Part shown: positions 47,001 to 53,004 of the stretch, piece by piece
Position numbering within the stretch: the first letter of the stretch is position 1
How the letters are laid out: each line of letters opens with the position of its first letter
NCBI RefSeq assembly: GCF_016909495.1
Contig: NZ_JAFBFW010000005.1
Coordinates: 186,001 to 250,000 of the forward strand
Direction of reading: 5' to 3'
Length of the DNA: 64,000 nt
Source: Pantoea coffeiphila
GTDB lineage: Bacteria; Pseudomonadota; Gammaproteobacteria; Enterobacterales; Enterobacteriaceae
Translations under genes and position numbers: made by a program
The notes under the pieces: model-generated
Databases searched by the model: none
Seen by the model: the letters and a program-made list of their open reading frames with translations, nothing else
What the model was told of the DNA's origin: nothing

Positions 47001-47446
47001 TGACCAATATGGCAGGCGGAATGCTGTCCGGTGCGAATAACAGCGGCCATGCGGCAGGCACCACGCAGGCCGCGGTCAGCGACGGTCAGCTGACTGTCCG
47101 CGACGGAGAGCATCAGCAGCAGGATATTGCCGAGCTGAACCGGGACGTGGAGCACGCCAACGACGGCAGCATCAGTGCGATCTTTAACAAAGAGAAAGAG
47201 CAGAAACGCCTGAAGGAAGCGCAGCTGATCGGCGAGCTGGGGATGCAGGCGATGGATATCGCGCGGACGCAGGGAGAGATAGCGGCGCTGGAGGCGCAGA
47301 AAGATCCGGCGAAGCTGGCGGCAGCGCGGGCGGAGCTGTTGAGCCAAAGCATCTATCAACAGCTGATGGATTTACACAAAAAGCAGGTATTTCCGGTGGT
47401 CATAATGCTGATTCATTTTATGATGCTGCAAAAAAATATAATGTAA
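38090..47446 (+). CDS. CdiA-like filamentous haemagglutinin/contact-dependent inhibition exoprotein
   Basis: A 3118-residue surface exoprotein. Residues 1-65 form an extended signal peptide (NKHCYRLIFSRTHGELRVVSE, then RRAVWMLGLAIAAGPAIA). The TPS secretion domain follows (about 70-310, with NPNLKPGNAPARVILNEVNS and ANPSGI). Long haemagglutinin repeats (DNRxGxLxxxxxLxL) reach about residue 1560. Residues about 1575-1880 are a non-repetitive tract rich in Tyr, Trp and Arg, a candidate receptor-binding region. A second repeat block covers about 2050-2950. No VENN pretoxin motif is present. The frame ends abruptly at LQKNIM after a one-base loss in an A-run (47378-47382); restoring it joins the toxin domain. 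Confidence 0.88.
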   Translation: MNKHCYRLIFSRTHGELRVVSELARSCSTEPGQSRGSGAPRLWVTVRRAVWMLGLAIAAGPAIAGGIVADGSAAPGLRPQVIATQNGLSQVNITAPNPAGVSHNQFTQFDVDRNGAILNNSSLMTSTQLAGMIQGNPNLKPGNAPARVILNEVNSNNPSQLRGFLEVAGGRAQVIVANPSGIVCSGCGTINAGRMTLTTGKPQRDASGAISGYQVERGTIRIEGGGLNGDARHDTGYVDLLARAVEVNTGIWANDELAVIAGRNRISADGKSVQPISGGDAKPELAIDMGQMGGMYSGQIRMIGTETGVGVRNQGGHLQAGNALTVSSAGRLMWQPGKQEAFTQAAGSITLTAQESIEHHGKLHSGGTLTVESRGGDIRQSGTLAAAGDVHLKAGGNIASSGHLLAGSNANSQLVQAANLTLKSQGDIRASGSLLSKKEVSLSARQVDISQSQLAASHATIAAKSGSVAIRQAKIDSGSLDIRTTGNVEAQQSQVKAGHWDISASNLLNHEGAWSQSASAESRFTLSGTLDNSHGTIEAQRLALNSSGLINQHGRLVSLDGTAQHWQIAGDLNNTRGELGSNGDLALDASRLINQSGTLVSQAALTVSTEGDIDNAAGQLLAGKRLTLNTAGAIDNRGGTLNGGELKMTMQQLHNVQGSVISQGDLNLASQQDLDNRQGMIGAGGRLTITTEGDWHNQAGTAQGETELSVSAQNIDNAGGRLLSGQRLVLNARSALDNRDGEIGGETLRLIAGRIDNSNGRIIGQHSLTLEARQALQNTLGLLAAGKQLDLAAQRFNNAEGRIVAQQDLKLNAQQALDNTGGLLEAGERLSVSSGGEWDNRKGTAQGGTAVIAAAARLDNRGGRLQSGGDLQLSTSGDVLNQAGRLTAQRALGWQGGAGSGLNNDGGSLQSGGSLSLTGGQLSNRQQGVVLSQQALSLALTGEWNNQDGTLTGSGDTAIRAAALNNERGVINALGSLDIQLSGRLDNGSGRIFSQRSQVLQAQDIFNIQGWMGSQGGWRAVSGTFDNHQGSVQSQQDVTLAATSLNNELGMMQSAAGLALQITRDIVNRAGKISAGGQLSVQGDNATAAGRLNNAGGQLLAGERLTVSAREVDNRQSGLLYSQQQMMLTLGEGLDNRSGQLQSGESLTLVAQSLLNGDGAIDSQQQLALRILGEIGNAAGAIRSNGDQHITAGQIDNRKGVFSSRGGMEMTAVRLENTDGTVISQGRGIYRVETLNNRQGKIHSGNTLTLTATQVSNQSGQLVSTGALALHAAQLDNSAAGTVSSQDALSVQAERLNNRDGGLLLGSALTTVTVQALDNTAGRLQSAGAMTFSGLNTLDNRQGRILANGALSFNAGAVASALALLNQGGTIQSGNTLHLNTRTLNNQGGMLQSQQALTLAVQTDYTHRTGDTLNSNTAVTLTVAGVMTNLTDWLLPGSLTLNSTHLTNRGSLVGKVLRLTTGMLVNGGRLEADRMTLNVDSLDNTAAVMGDEITIHGRIVDNHGEAAAIAAVQDLDLQATQRITNRDGSLIYSGDRLHLGSGDLIENRASFIEADGDITIEARRLENLREGLEIERDAEKSEYKWHRYNYYWRSYGSEVGTDKNTMAPTTQQLTFRNDDAVQNNRYGTLLEIDAAGKRAKVRVKFDQGAVTEIWVNYLSLVPHTDGSYAMTFYETRGFRQNSVPTPYHNTFWREHDRGRLEQWDPERHLDIFDAPFVDDYNNLRERSVTGTTSRDRLISEGTGARILAGGSMALHITDRLLNDASTISANGNLSIGGGGTVENKGYSVNERRQEYIVDHYDRNTKHWYPTFNLDETTALTTIDGIITGNGNVTISGASISNTTVNQAQISSVEAALKAAEAERAEWQRNPLAFEVEGAGRQEGETQLAPGSKPSETITFPGRPLPPAELALTEKQHLGDVATSIPNNGLFRQDTAAGSPFLIVTDERFTSRSKFISSDYMLERVGYDPSRVQKRLGDGFYEQRLVREQVLKLTGRASVRGEDAMEQYQQLMNNGVKVAEAFSLLPGVALTPEQISALQQDIVWLVSETVQTASGPQTVWVPKVYLAQNTLRLTGDGALIAGGDLQLSADSVQNAGNLFADRALSIDATDFRHQGGEIKADSINVQADSLSISTNLQDALRQATMSAGDISLSGSDISLQGAKLDATQNLSLSARNSLDISAAKSSHTASLEVISGAMGNRNTGVTEEAGKRMAQVSGEWQQALGSQLSAGGNLSLQAGQDITLQGSQVKAGEQLGVQAGGDIKLLADSTSNKTQLEAGARTTSVSNSREEERLLLSTLSGDKGVSLHAGNTLLAAGAQVDSTAGSIGLSANDVTIKEAHQQTQDLDSERRGGGKSKSSRVVDSSRDEVTGSTFSGRDGVTVIAREGDITATGSTLHSEKGGIALQAKNDVLLNSATEQQSEYVESHSQKKGFLKKSTTHTVQNDRVTREQGTLLSGDTVSVAAGKDLTVSGSAIAADRDVALQAGNNVDIRAATESESHYLLEEKKKSGLMGSGGIGFSVGKQSTRHEIDEQGTRQSQSVSTVGSSQGSVSITAGDKLHIGGADLVAGKDLTLSGDSVQIDPGYDQRTRNETFEAKQSGLSVALSGTAGSALNTAVSTAKQARKESDGRLSALQNTQAALSGVQAAQALERDGLVTEAANAGNAAAGLQSGDNGAAQGATNTVGISASYGSQSSKSETRSESRQSQGSTLTAGQNLSINATGKNKTGGSGDITLSGSALKAGGGMTLDAARDINLLSAQNTERTEDKNSSKGGSVGVGIGAGAGGYGISVSASVNAGKGHEKGHGLTHTETTLDAGGGISLTSGRDTTLKGAQVSGEKITADVGRDLTLQSEQDSDRYDAKQQNVSAGGSFTFGSMTGSGYVSASRDKLHSNFDSVNEQTGLFAGDGGYQITVGKHTQLDGAVIASTADKAKNSLDTGTLGWSDIDNRADFSAEHSGGSLSSGGPVGKELLTNMAGGMLSGANNSGHAAGTTQAAVSDGQLTVRDGEHQQQDIAELNRDVEHANDGSISAIFNKEKEQKRLKEAQLIGELGMQAMDIARTQGEIAALEAQKDPAKLAAARAELLSQSIYQQLMDLHKKQVFPVVIMLIHFMMLQKNIM

Positions 47447-47755
47447 AAATCGTGAGTGAAAAATCTACGAATGTTAATGGTATCAATGAAATAGAGTATT
47501 TAGTGCCGACGAAAGATCGTTCTGGTAATCTGACTGGAGGGTATAAGCCCAATCCAGAAAAGAAAACAATTTATGATCCAAAAATATTTACAGATAAAAA
47601 GATGTTAGATCTTGGTCAGCAGGCGGCCATAGTGGGTTATAAAGATGCAATAGCTAAAGGGCAGCAAGCATATGATGCAACAGCAGGCGGAGTAAAATTT
47701 AGGGTCTATCTTGATAAAAAAAACAGGTAGAGTAACTAACTTTCATCCTAAATAG
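47383..47755 (+). pseudogene. EndoU-like CdiA C-terminal toxin domain, out of frame at both ends
   Basis: This AT-rich segment encodes the toxin tail of the exoprotein. One frame gives AGISGGHNADSFYDAA, then KKTIYDPKIFTDKKMLDLGQ and VKFRVYLDKK. After the A-run at 47716-47723 a second frame, the same as cdiA, supplies TGRVTNFHPK and a stop at 47755. With one A added at 47378-47382 and one removed at 47716-47723, the whole is continuous with cdiA (3221 residues). The ISGGHN..KTxYDPK..FRVYLD..TG.V.NFHP pattern is that of bacterial EndoU-type nuclease tails. A translation start inside it (GTG/ATG near 47452) is possible but would miss the GGHN histidine. Confidence 0.75.
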
Positions 47756-47765
47756 GATTTGAAAA

Positions 47766-48128
47766 ATGAAATTTTTATTTGATTTACCCTATGAGCAATC
47801 CGATCCCTATTGGGTCATAAAAAGCTACTTTGATCTTATGTATAATGATGATATTTTTTTAAATTCAGTTGAAAGTCTACTGAAAAATAACTCATTTATG
47901 AGGGATGGGGTTTATTGTTTTTTTCCTGATTTAAATAGTTATGATGAAAGTGAGCATTTTGAAGGGGTTGAGTTTGCTATTGGTTATCCACCATCTGAGG
48001 CAGAATCTATTATTGTGAGTGAAGATATTTGCTATCAGTATATTAGGGTTTCTTGTGAAAAGTATTTAAAATTTCACCCTGAAGATACAGATAAAGTTAA
48101 TATTTTATTTGGTAAGATCCCTGTCTAA
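47766..48128 (+). CDS. CdiI-like immunity protein for an EndoU-type toxin
   Basis: A 120-residue acidic protein beginning 10 nt after the restored toxin stop. [43 protein letters not shown] and the ending [11 protein letters not shown] follow the pattern of ribonuclease-toxin immunity proteins (CdiI of EndoU systems). It should bind and block the toxin in the cytoplasm. Base composition is far more AT-rich than the surrounding DNA, as is usual for exchanged toxin-immunity cassettes. The gene is intact. Confidence 0.78.
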   Translation: MKFLFDLPYEQSDPYWVIKSYFDLMYNDDIFLNSVESLLKNNSFMRDGVYCFFPDLNSYDESEHFEGVEFAIGYPPSEAESIIVSEDICYQYIRVSCEKYLKFHPEDTDKVNILFGKIPV

Positions 48129-48130
48129 TG

Positions 48131-48162
48131 AGTAAATTCCGGCCACTGAGCCGGGATTTACT
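48131..48162 (+). terminator. Hairpin terminator-like structure after the immunity gene
   Basis: AGTAAATTCCGGC and GCCGGGATTTACT form a 13-bp stem (one G-U pair) around CACTGA directly after the immunity stop codon. The following tract (TATCTGTCTTTCC) is only moderately T-rich. It is a plausible end of the CDI operon transcript. Confidence 0.6.
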
Positions 48163-48173
48163 TATCTGTCTTT

Positions 48174-48234
48174 CCTGACGCTGCAAAGCGAGCAGCGTAG
48201 CGATCGCTACGATGCGAAGCTACAGAACCTCAGC
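48174..48234 (+). pseudogene. Degenerate fragment of a cdiA-type gene downstream of the immunity gene
   Basis: These 61 bases align without gaps to 46627-46687 inside the intact exoprotein gene (the segment encoding LTLQSEQDSDRYDAKQQN), with about nine differences. No longer reading frame is attached. It is best read as the scar of a displaced cdiA 3' end or orphan toxin module that once stood here. Confidence 0.75.
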
Positions 48235-48264
48235 CACGACGCCTGACCCCAGCCCGAAAATCAA

Positions 48265-48855
48265 TCAGAACGTCACCGGCGTATTCACCCACAGCACCTT
48301 CGCTACCGACTTCCCGCTGTTGCGATAGCCGTGCGGTACGTTGCTGGGGAAATAGAATGAATCTCCGGCGGTAAGGGTGTACGTCTGCTCGCCTAAAGCC
48401 AGCTCGATTTCGCCTTCCAGCACGTAGCCCATCTCTTCGCCGTGGTGTTCAATCTGCCCGTCGCTGGCCACGCCCGGTTCGATAATATGAATATTGCCCT
48501 GCAGCAGGCTGCCTTTGTGGTGAGGGGTCAGGTTCTCCAGCTCAATGCCGCCCTTTTTGTTGCGGGCAACAAAGCGTTTGCGCTGGCGCTGATCGGGCTT
48601 CAGTACCGGGGAATCCGCCACCCAGCTTTCGGCCATCAGATCAGAAATATTGGTTTCCAGCGCGCTGGCCAGCCGGTGCAGCATCGCCAGCGAAGGCGAG
48701 GCCACGTCGTTTTCCAGCTTGGAGAGCAAACTCTCCGAACAGCCGACCTTCAGCGCCAGCTGCTTCAGCGTAATCTCCTGCGCTAAACGCGCATGGTGCA
48801 GGCGCATGCCCAAATCAGGTAAAACAAAGCCACCGCTATCGCCGTTTTTTTTCAT
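48265..48855 (-). CDS. XRE-family regulator with C-terminal cupin domain
   Basis: A 196-residue regulator. The N-terminal helix-turn-helix (about 15-70: ITLKQLALKVGCSESLLSKLEN) is followed by a cupin (about 115-190: HHGEEMGYVLEGEIELAL, GDSFYFPSNVPHGYRNSG). This architecture (PuuR-like) commonly controls amino-acid or polyamine catabolism. It is the last gene of the minus-strand operon that begins with the substrate-binding protein at 53856, and probably senses the imported compound or its product. Confidence 0.87.
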   Translation of the reverse strand: MKKNGDSGGFVLPDLGMRLHHARLAQEITLKQLALKVGCSESLLSKLENDVASPSLAMLHRLASALETNISDLMAESWVADSPVLKPDQRQRKRFVARNKKGGIELENLTPHHKGSLLQGNIHIIEPGVASDGQIEHHGEEMGYVLEGEIELALGEQTYTLTAGDSFYFPSNVPHGYRNSGKSVAKVLWVNTPVTF

Positions 48856-48937
48856 AAGTGTTTATCTGCAACCCTTCAATCCGTAAACGCCCGGCATTCT
48901 GCGGCCGGGCACTGTTGCACTGGCCAGAAAAGGCCGG

Positions 48938-49636
48938 TTATTCGGTCACGCTAAAGTGCACTTCCTGCGGGTTCAGGCCGTTAATCGGCACGATATCCTG
49001 CGGGCAGGCGGACATAACCACGATGCAGTCCAGTTCGGCGCGGATCTCTACGTAATCACCGGATTTGCTGACCGTTGGCAGCCAGGAGATGGTGTAATCC
49101 GGGTTAACCGGCGTGTTCATCCACAGGTTCAGCGGCTGCGGCACTTCGCGCGCGCGCAGTCCGATGGCGTTCAGCGCCAGGCGCATGTTATCCGCACAGC
49201 TGTCATGATACTCGGTGATGCCCATATTGCTGTAACGATACAGATCGCAGGCGGCAATCATCGTGTCGTGCACGCCCGGCGAGGTATCGGTCAGCAGGGT
49301 GCCGATGGCGCGGCGCTGGTTAGTCACCAGCACGTCGCCCGGCTGCGGGATGATTTTATTGATAAAGGCGCGGGTATGCTCCATCGAAGAGAACTCGCTT
49401 AAATCCGCGCTGTTAAACAGCCAGGTATCGCACACCTGGCTGCCCGGGGTGTTGATGATGCGAATTACCTGCCCCTTGCTCAAGCGTGCCGCGCGGCCAC
49501 AGCGTGCAGGGACGGTGTACAGTTCGCCGATAACCGGCGTGCCGTCTGCGGAGATCGGTTCGCCGATGGTGGCGTTGGTGCCCAGCGCGCTGCCGTTATC
49601 TTTGTCGCAGCAGGAAGGATAGGTATGGGTGCTCAT
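48938..49636 (-). CDS. DUF1989 (urea carboxylase-associated family) protein
   Basis: A 232-residue protein of the DUF1989 family. TVPARCGRAARLSKGQVIRI near residue 40, TLLTDTSPGVHDTMIAACD and DSCADNMRLAL are conserved, with histidine and cysteine residues likely to bind metal. Members are linked to urea and guanidine metabolism; some act as carboxyguanidine deiminase subunits. This single copy overlaps the M20 hydrolase by 4 nt, so a joint role in degrading a ureido or guanidino compound is likely. The exact reaction is unknown. Confidence 0.8.
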   Translation of the reverse strand: MSTHTYPSCCDKDNGSALGTNATIGEPISADGTPVIGELYTVPARCGRAARLSKGQVIRIINTPGSQVCDTWLFNSADLSEFSSMEHTRAFINKIIPQPGDVLVTNQRRAIGTLLTDTSPGVHDTMIAACDLYRYSNMGITEYHDSCADNMRLALNAIGLRAREVPQPLNLWMNTPVNPDYTISWLPTVSKSGDYVEIRAELDCIVVMSACPQDIVPINGLNPQEVHFSVTE

Positions 49637-50889
49637 GGGGTAACTCCTGTCGTTTGATTGGCCAGTTCTGTCAGGCAGCAGGCAAGTGCTTTTGCGCCCA
49701 GGTACAGATACTGAGGATCGGTGTATTCAGCCGGGTTATGGCTGATGCCTTTATGGCTGGGTACAAAAAACATGCTGGTCGGGCAGTGGCTGGCCAGGTG
49801 CATCGCATCGTGAAATGCCCCGGAGGTCAGCGTGGCCGTTTTAATCTTCAGCGCGTCGCTGCAGGCGAACTGCTGTGCCAGAAGCTGCGAATGAAACGCC
49901 ACCGGCGGGTTATTGAATACGCAGGCCACCTGCACGTTATCGGCGGTAATCTGCTGCATCCAGCGGTCAAACTCGGCCAGCACCTCAGGGTCGGCATGGC
50001 GGAAATCGAGGGTAAAAGTCACCCGCCCGGCGATGGTGTTGATCGCGTTGGGTTCCACTTCCCAGCGGGCGAACGTCAGGCGCAGCTCGTCTTTCGGCAG
50101 CGCTTCTGCACGCTGCTCCAGCTGGCTGACGATACGGCGGGCGAGGGTCATCGCATCCTGGCGGTCGGCCATCGGCGTGGTGCCTGCGTGGGCTGCCTGT
50201 CCGAGGCAGGTCACCTGATACCAGCGTACGCCCTGAATGCCCTGCACCACGGCCAGCGGCAGTCCGGCCTGCTCCAGCACCGGTCCCTGCTCGATATGCA
50301 GTTCGATAAACGCGGCCATTGGCACGGCGCTGCGGTGCGGCAGTGCGGGAAAACGCTGATGACAGCGGGTCAGCGCCTCGGCCAGAGTTACGCCCTGCGC
50401 ATCCTGATGGCTGAGGTAATCCGTCAGTCGTTCCGGCTGTACGAAAGCGCTGGAGCCCATCGCGCCGGGCGCAAAACGGCTGCCTTCTTCATTCATCCAC
50501 ACCGCGACTTCAATCGGGCGCAGCGTCTCAATCCCGGCTGCCGCCAGCGCGCTCAGGCACTCCATTCCGGCCATCACGCCGTAGCAGCCATCGAGGTTGC
50601 CGCCGCCGGGTTGAGTATCAATATGACTACCGGTGACCAACGGCGGCAGATCTTCGCGGCCCGCGCGGCGGATAAACAGGTTGGCGCAGGCATCGGTAAA
50701 CACCTCGCAGCCGAGGGTACAGGCCCAGTCAATCAGCCAGGCTCTGGCATCCAGTTCAGCTTCCGACAGCGCCTGGCGGTCAACGCCGCCGTTCTCCAGC
50801 GCGCCGAAGCGGGCCAGCTGCGCCAGGCGGTCCATCAGCCGCTGCTGGCTGATGGCATTAGCGGCGCGCAGCGCGATAGCATCAGGCAT
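49633..50889 (-). CDS. Zn-dependent M20-family amidohydrolase (hydantoinase/carbamoylase type), second copy
   Basis: A 418-residue enzyme of the N-carbamoyl-amino-acid hydrolase/allantoate amidohydrolase group. Metal ligands are seen in GSHIDTQPGGGNLDG, MNEEGSRFAPG and ELHIEQGP, and in GISHNPAEYT near the end; HAGTTPMADRQDA is the partner motif. The ATG at 50889 overlaps the ATPase gene by 8 nt and is preferred to an upstream in-frame start. It is clearly related to the enzyme at 20412-21650 but sits with an amino-acid-type transporter and a DUF1989 protein. Confidence 0.87.
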   Translation of the reverse strand: MPDAIALRAANAISQQRLMDRLAQLARFGALENGGVDRQALSEAELDARAWLIDWACTLGCEVFTDACANLFIRRAGREDLPPLVTGSHIDTQPGGGNLDGCYGVMAGMECLSALAAAGIETLRPIEVAVWMNEEGSRFAPGAMGSSAFVQPERLTDYLSHQDAQGVTLAEALTRCHQRFPALPHRSAVPMAAFIELHIEQGPVLEQAGLPLAVVQGIQGVRWYQVTCLGQAAHAGTTPMADRQDAMTLARRIVSQLEQRAEALPKDELRLTFARWEVEPNAINTIAGRVTFTLDFRHADPEVLAEFDRWMQQITADNVQVACVFNNPPVAFHSQLLAQQFACSDALKIKTATLTSGAFHDAMHLASHCPTSMFFVPSHKGISHNPAEYTDPQYLYLGAKALACCLTELANQTTGVTP

Positions 50890-51697
50890 GGGTGGCCTCC
50901 GCATCATCCAGCTGCAGCGGGCGCTTAAACCACGGCGCAAGAAACGATTTCAGGCGTTCGGTCTGCGGCTGGCGGAACAGCGTGGCGGGCGCGCCGCTCT
51001 CAATGACCGAGCCGTCGGCCATAAACACCACGCGGGAGGAAATTTTGGCGGCGAACGACATCTCGTGCGTCACCATCACCATCGTCATGCCGTTGTTCGC
51101 CAGTGCTTTAATCACATCCAGCACTTCTTCCACGCGTTCCGGGTCCAGCGCTGAGGTGGGTTCATCCAGCAGTAGCAGCTCCGGCTCCAGCGCCAGCGCG
51201 CGGGCAATACCCACCCGCTGCTGCTGGCCGCCGGAAAGGCGTGCCGGGCGTGCCTGCGCTTTCTCCAGCATGCCGACCTGCGCCAGCGCCGCCGTCGCTT
51301 TTTTGCGGGCGTCATCGCGCGACATCTTCTTGCCCAGCACCAGCGGCGCGCAGACGTTCTCCAGCACCGTCAGATGCGGCCACAGATTGAACTGCTGAAA
51401 CACCATCGCCAGCGGGCGGCGCACGTCGGCAATCAGCCCGGCGCCGTCGCGATGTTTCAGTTCCCGGCCGGTGCCGCTGTAGCCCAGCAGCTGGCCTTTA
51501 ATCAGGATTTCGCCTTCATCGTAGGCTTCCAGAAAATTCATGCAGCGCAGCGCGGTAGTCTTGCCCGAGCCGGAAGGGCCGATCAGGGTGACGATCTCCC
51601 CGGCATTGACGGCCAGATTGATGCCCGCCAGTACCCGGTTGCTGCCAAACGATTTGCCGACGTTGCGTAATTCTAAAATCGGTCCGTTATTCATCAT
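50882..51697 (-). CDS. Amino-acid-type ABC transporter ATPase (GlnQ/HisP family)
   Basis: A 271-residue ATPase of the polar amino acid uptake family. Walker A is GPSGSGKTT, the Q-loop VFQQFNLWPHLTV, the signature LSGGQQQRVGIARAL, Walker B LLLLDEPTSALDP, and the switch region VTHEMSFA. The ATG at 51697 has GAGGG five bases upstream. It follows its permease directly and overlaps the M20 gene. Confidence 0.92.
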   Translation of the reverse strand: MMNNGPILELRNVGKSFGSNRVLAGINLAVNAGEIVTLIGPSGSGKTTALRCMNFLEAYDEGEILIKGQLLGYSGTGRELKHRDGAGLIADVRRPLAMVFQQFNLWPHLTVLENVCAPLVLGKKMSRDDARKKATAALAQVGMLEKAQARPARLSGGQQQRVGIARALALEPELLLLDEPTSALDPERVEEVLDVIKALANNGMTMVMVTHEMSFAAKISSRVVFMADGSVIESGAPATLFRQPQTERLKSFLAPWFKRPLQLDDAEATHA

Positions 51698-51698
51698 C

Positions 51699-52337
51699 TT
51701 ATCCCTCTGTTGCCTGACGGCCGAGCAGCCGCACGCCCACGCTGACACCCTGCGCCAGCAGCCAGTAGCTGAGGATCAGCAGGGTGTAAGGCACGATGTA
51801 GGTATAGGTACTGGCGACGATCTGCCCGGTGGTCATGGTCAGCTCCGGTACGGTAATAATCGAAGCCACTGCGCTCTCTTTAATGGTCAGAATGAACTGG
51901 TTACCCAGCAGCGGCAGGCTGAACCGCAGCGCCTGCGGGGCCTGGATATGCCAGAAGCTCTGCCAGGCGGAAATATCGTGAACCTGCGCCGCCTCGAGCT
52001 GGCCACGGCCAATGCTCTGCCAGGCAGTACGGAAGATCTCGCCGAAGTAGGCCGAGCTGTAGATCGCCAGTGAAATCACCGTGGCTTCGACGGCGCTCAG
52101 CGTGATGCCCACGGCGGGCAGGCCGAAGTAGAACACCGCCAGCTGCGCCAGATACGGCGTACCGCGTATCAGCCAGACGTACGCGCGCCACGGCCAGAAC
52201 AGCCAGCGGCTGAGGCTGCCGACCGCCTGCAGGATAAACCCGCCGCAGGCACCGATCAGTGCGGCGCTCAGGCTGATCGCCAGCGTCACACCGAGCGCGC
52301 GGGCGAAGTCCGGCAGATAAAGGATGAAATCGTTCAT
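51699..52337 (-). CDS. Amino-acid-type ABC transporter permease (second of pair)
   Basis: A 212-residue HisM/GlnP-type permease with four to five hydrophobic helices. The conserved EAA-like loop GRGQLEAAQVHDISAWQSFWHIQAPQALR, read in two parts, contacts the ATPase. Its start overlaps the other permease by 4 nt. It forms a heterodimer with the product at 52334-52993. Confidence 0.9.
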   Translation of the reverse strand: MNDFILYLPDFARALGVTLAISLSAALIGACGGFILQAVGSLSRWLFWPWRAYVWLIRGTPYLAQLAVFYFGLPAVGITLSAVEATVISLAIYSSAYFGEIFRTAWQSIGRGQLEAAQVHDISAWQSFWHIQAPQALRFSLPLLGNQFILTIKESAVASIITVPELTMTTGQIVASTYTYIVPYTLLILSYWLLAQGVSVGVRLLGRQATEG

Positions 52338-52993
52338 CGGTTCTCCCTGTTCCAGCGCCGTTCAACATAGCTCCCCAGCAGCGCCAGCAGGCTGGTCAGC
52401 ACCAGGTAGGAGAGGGCGATAGCGATATACACTTCTAACGGGCGGTAGGTGGCGGAGGCCAGCTGCTGTCCTACCCGCATCAGGTCGGTAATCGCAATCA
52501 CCGACACCACCGCCGACGCCTTAATAACGTCGATCAGCTCGGATATCAGCGACGGCAGCGTCAGCCGCAGCACCTGCGGGATCTGGATATGCCACAGCGT
52601 CTGGCGCGGGCTGAGCCCGCAGATCGCCGCGGCTTCCAGCTGCCCCGGTGGAATGGCATCAAAGCCGCTGCGCAAAATCTGCGACTGGTAGGCGGCGGTA
52701 TTGAACGTCAGGGCCAGCACCGCTGCCATATAGCCCGGCAGCGAGAGTCCCAGCTCGCCGGGCAGGTAGAAGCAGAGTAAAACCTGCGCCAGCACCGGCG
52801 TGCCGCGAAACAGACTGATATAGAGACGGGCGAAAGCTCTGCCGACCGGTGAACGGCCGTTTTCCATCAGATAAATCACCACGCCGACGGCAAAACCGGC
52901 CACGATCGCCACGATGCACAGCGAGGCCGTGGTCACCGCGCCGTTAAACAACATCGGCAGCCACGAGGTCAGCAGCGGAAGAAATTCGCCCAT
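52334..52993 (-). CDS. Amino-acid-type ABC transporter permease (first of pair)
   Basis: A 219-residue HisQ/GlnP-type permease with SLFRGTPVLAQVLLCFYLPG and the ATPase-contact loop PPGQLEAAAICGLSPRQTLW. The start at 52993 is preferred because AGGAG lies five bases upstream; a second ATG directly before it is too close. It is followed by its partner with a 4-nt overlap. Confidence 0.9.
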   Translation of the reverse strand: MGEFLPLLTSWLPMLFNGAVTTASLCIVAIVAGFAVGVVIYLMENGRSPVGRAFARLYISLFRGTPVLAQVLLCFYLPGELGLSLPGYMAAVLALTFNTAAYQSQILRSGFDAIPPGQLEAAAICGLSPRQTLWHIQIPQVLRLTLPSLISELIDVIKASAVVSVIAITDLMRVGQQLASATYRPLEVYIAIALSYLVLTSLLALLGSYVERRWNRENR

Positions 52994-53004
52994 CATCACT
53001 CCTC

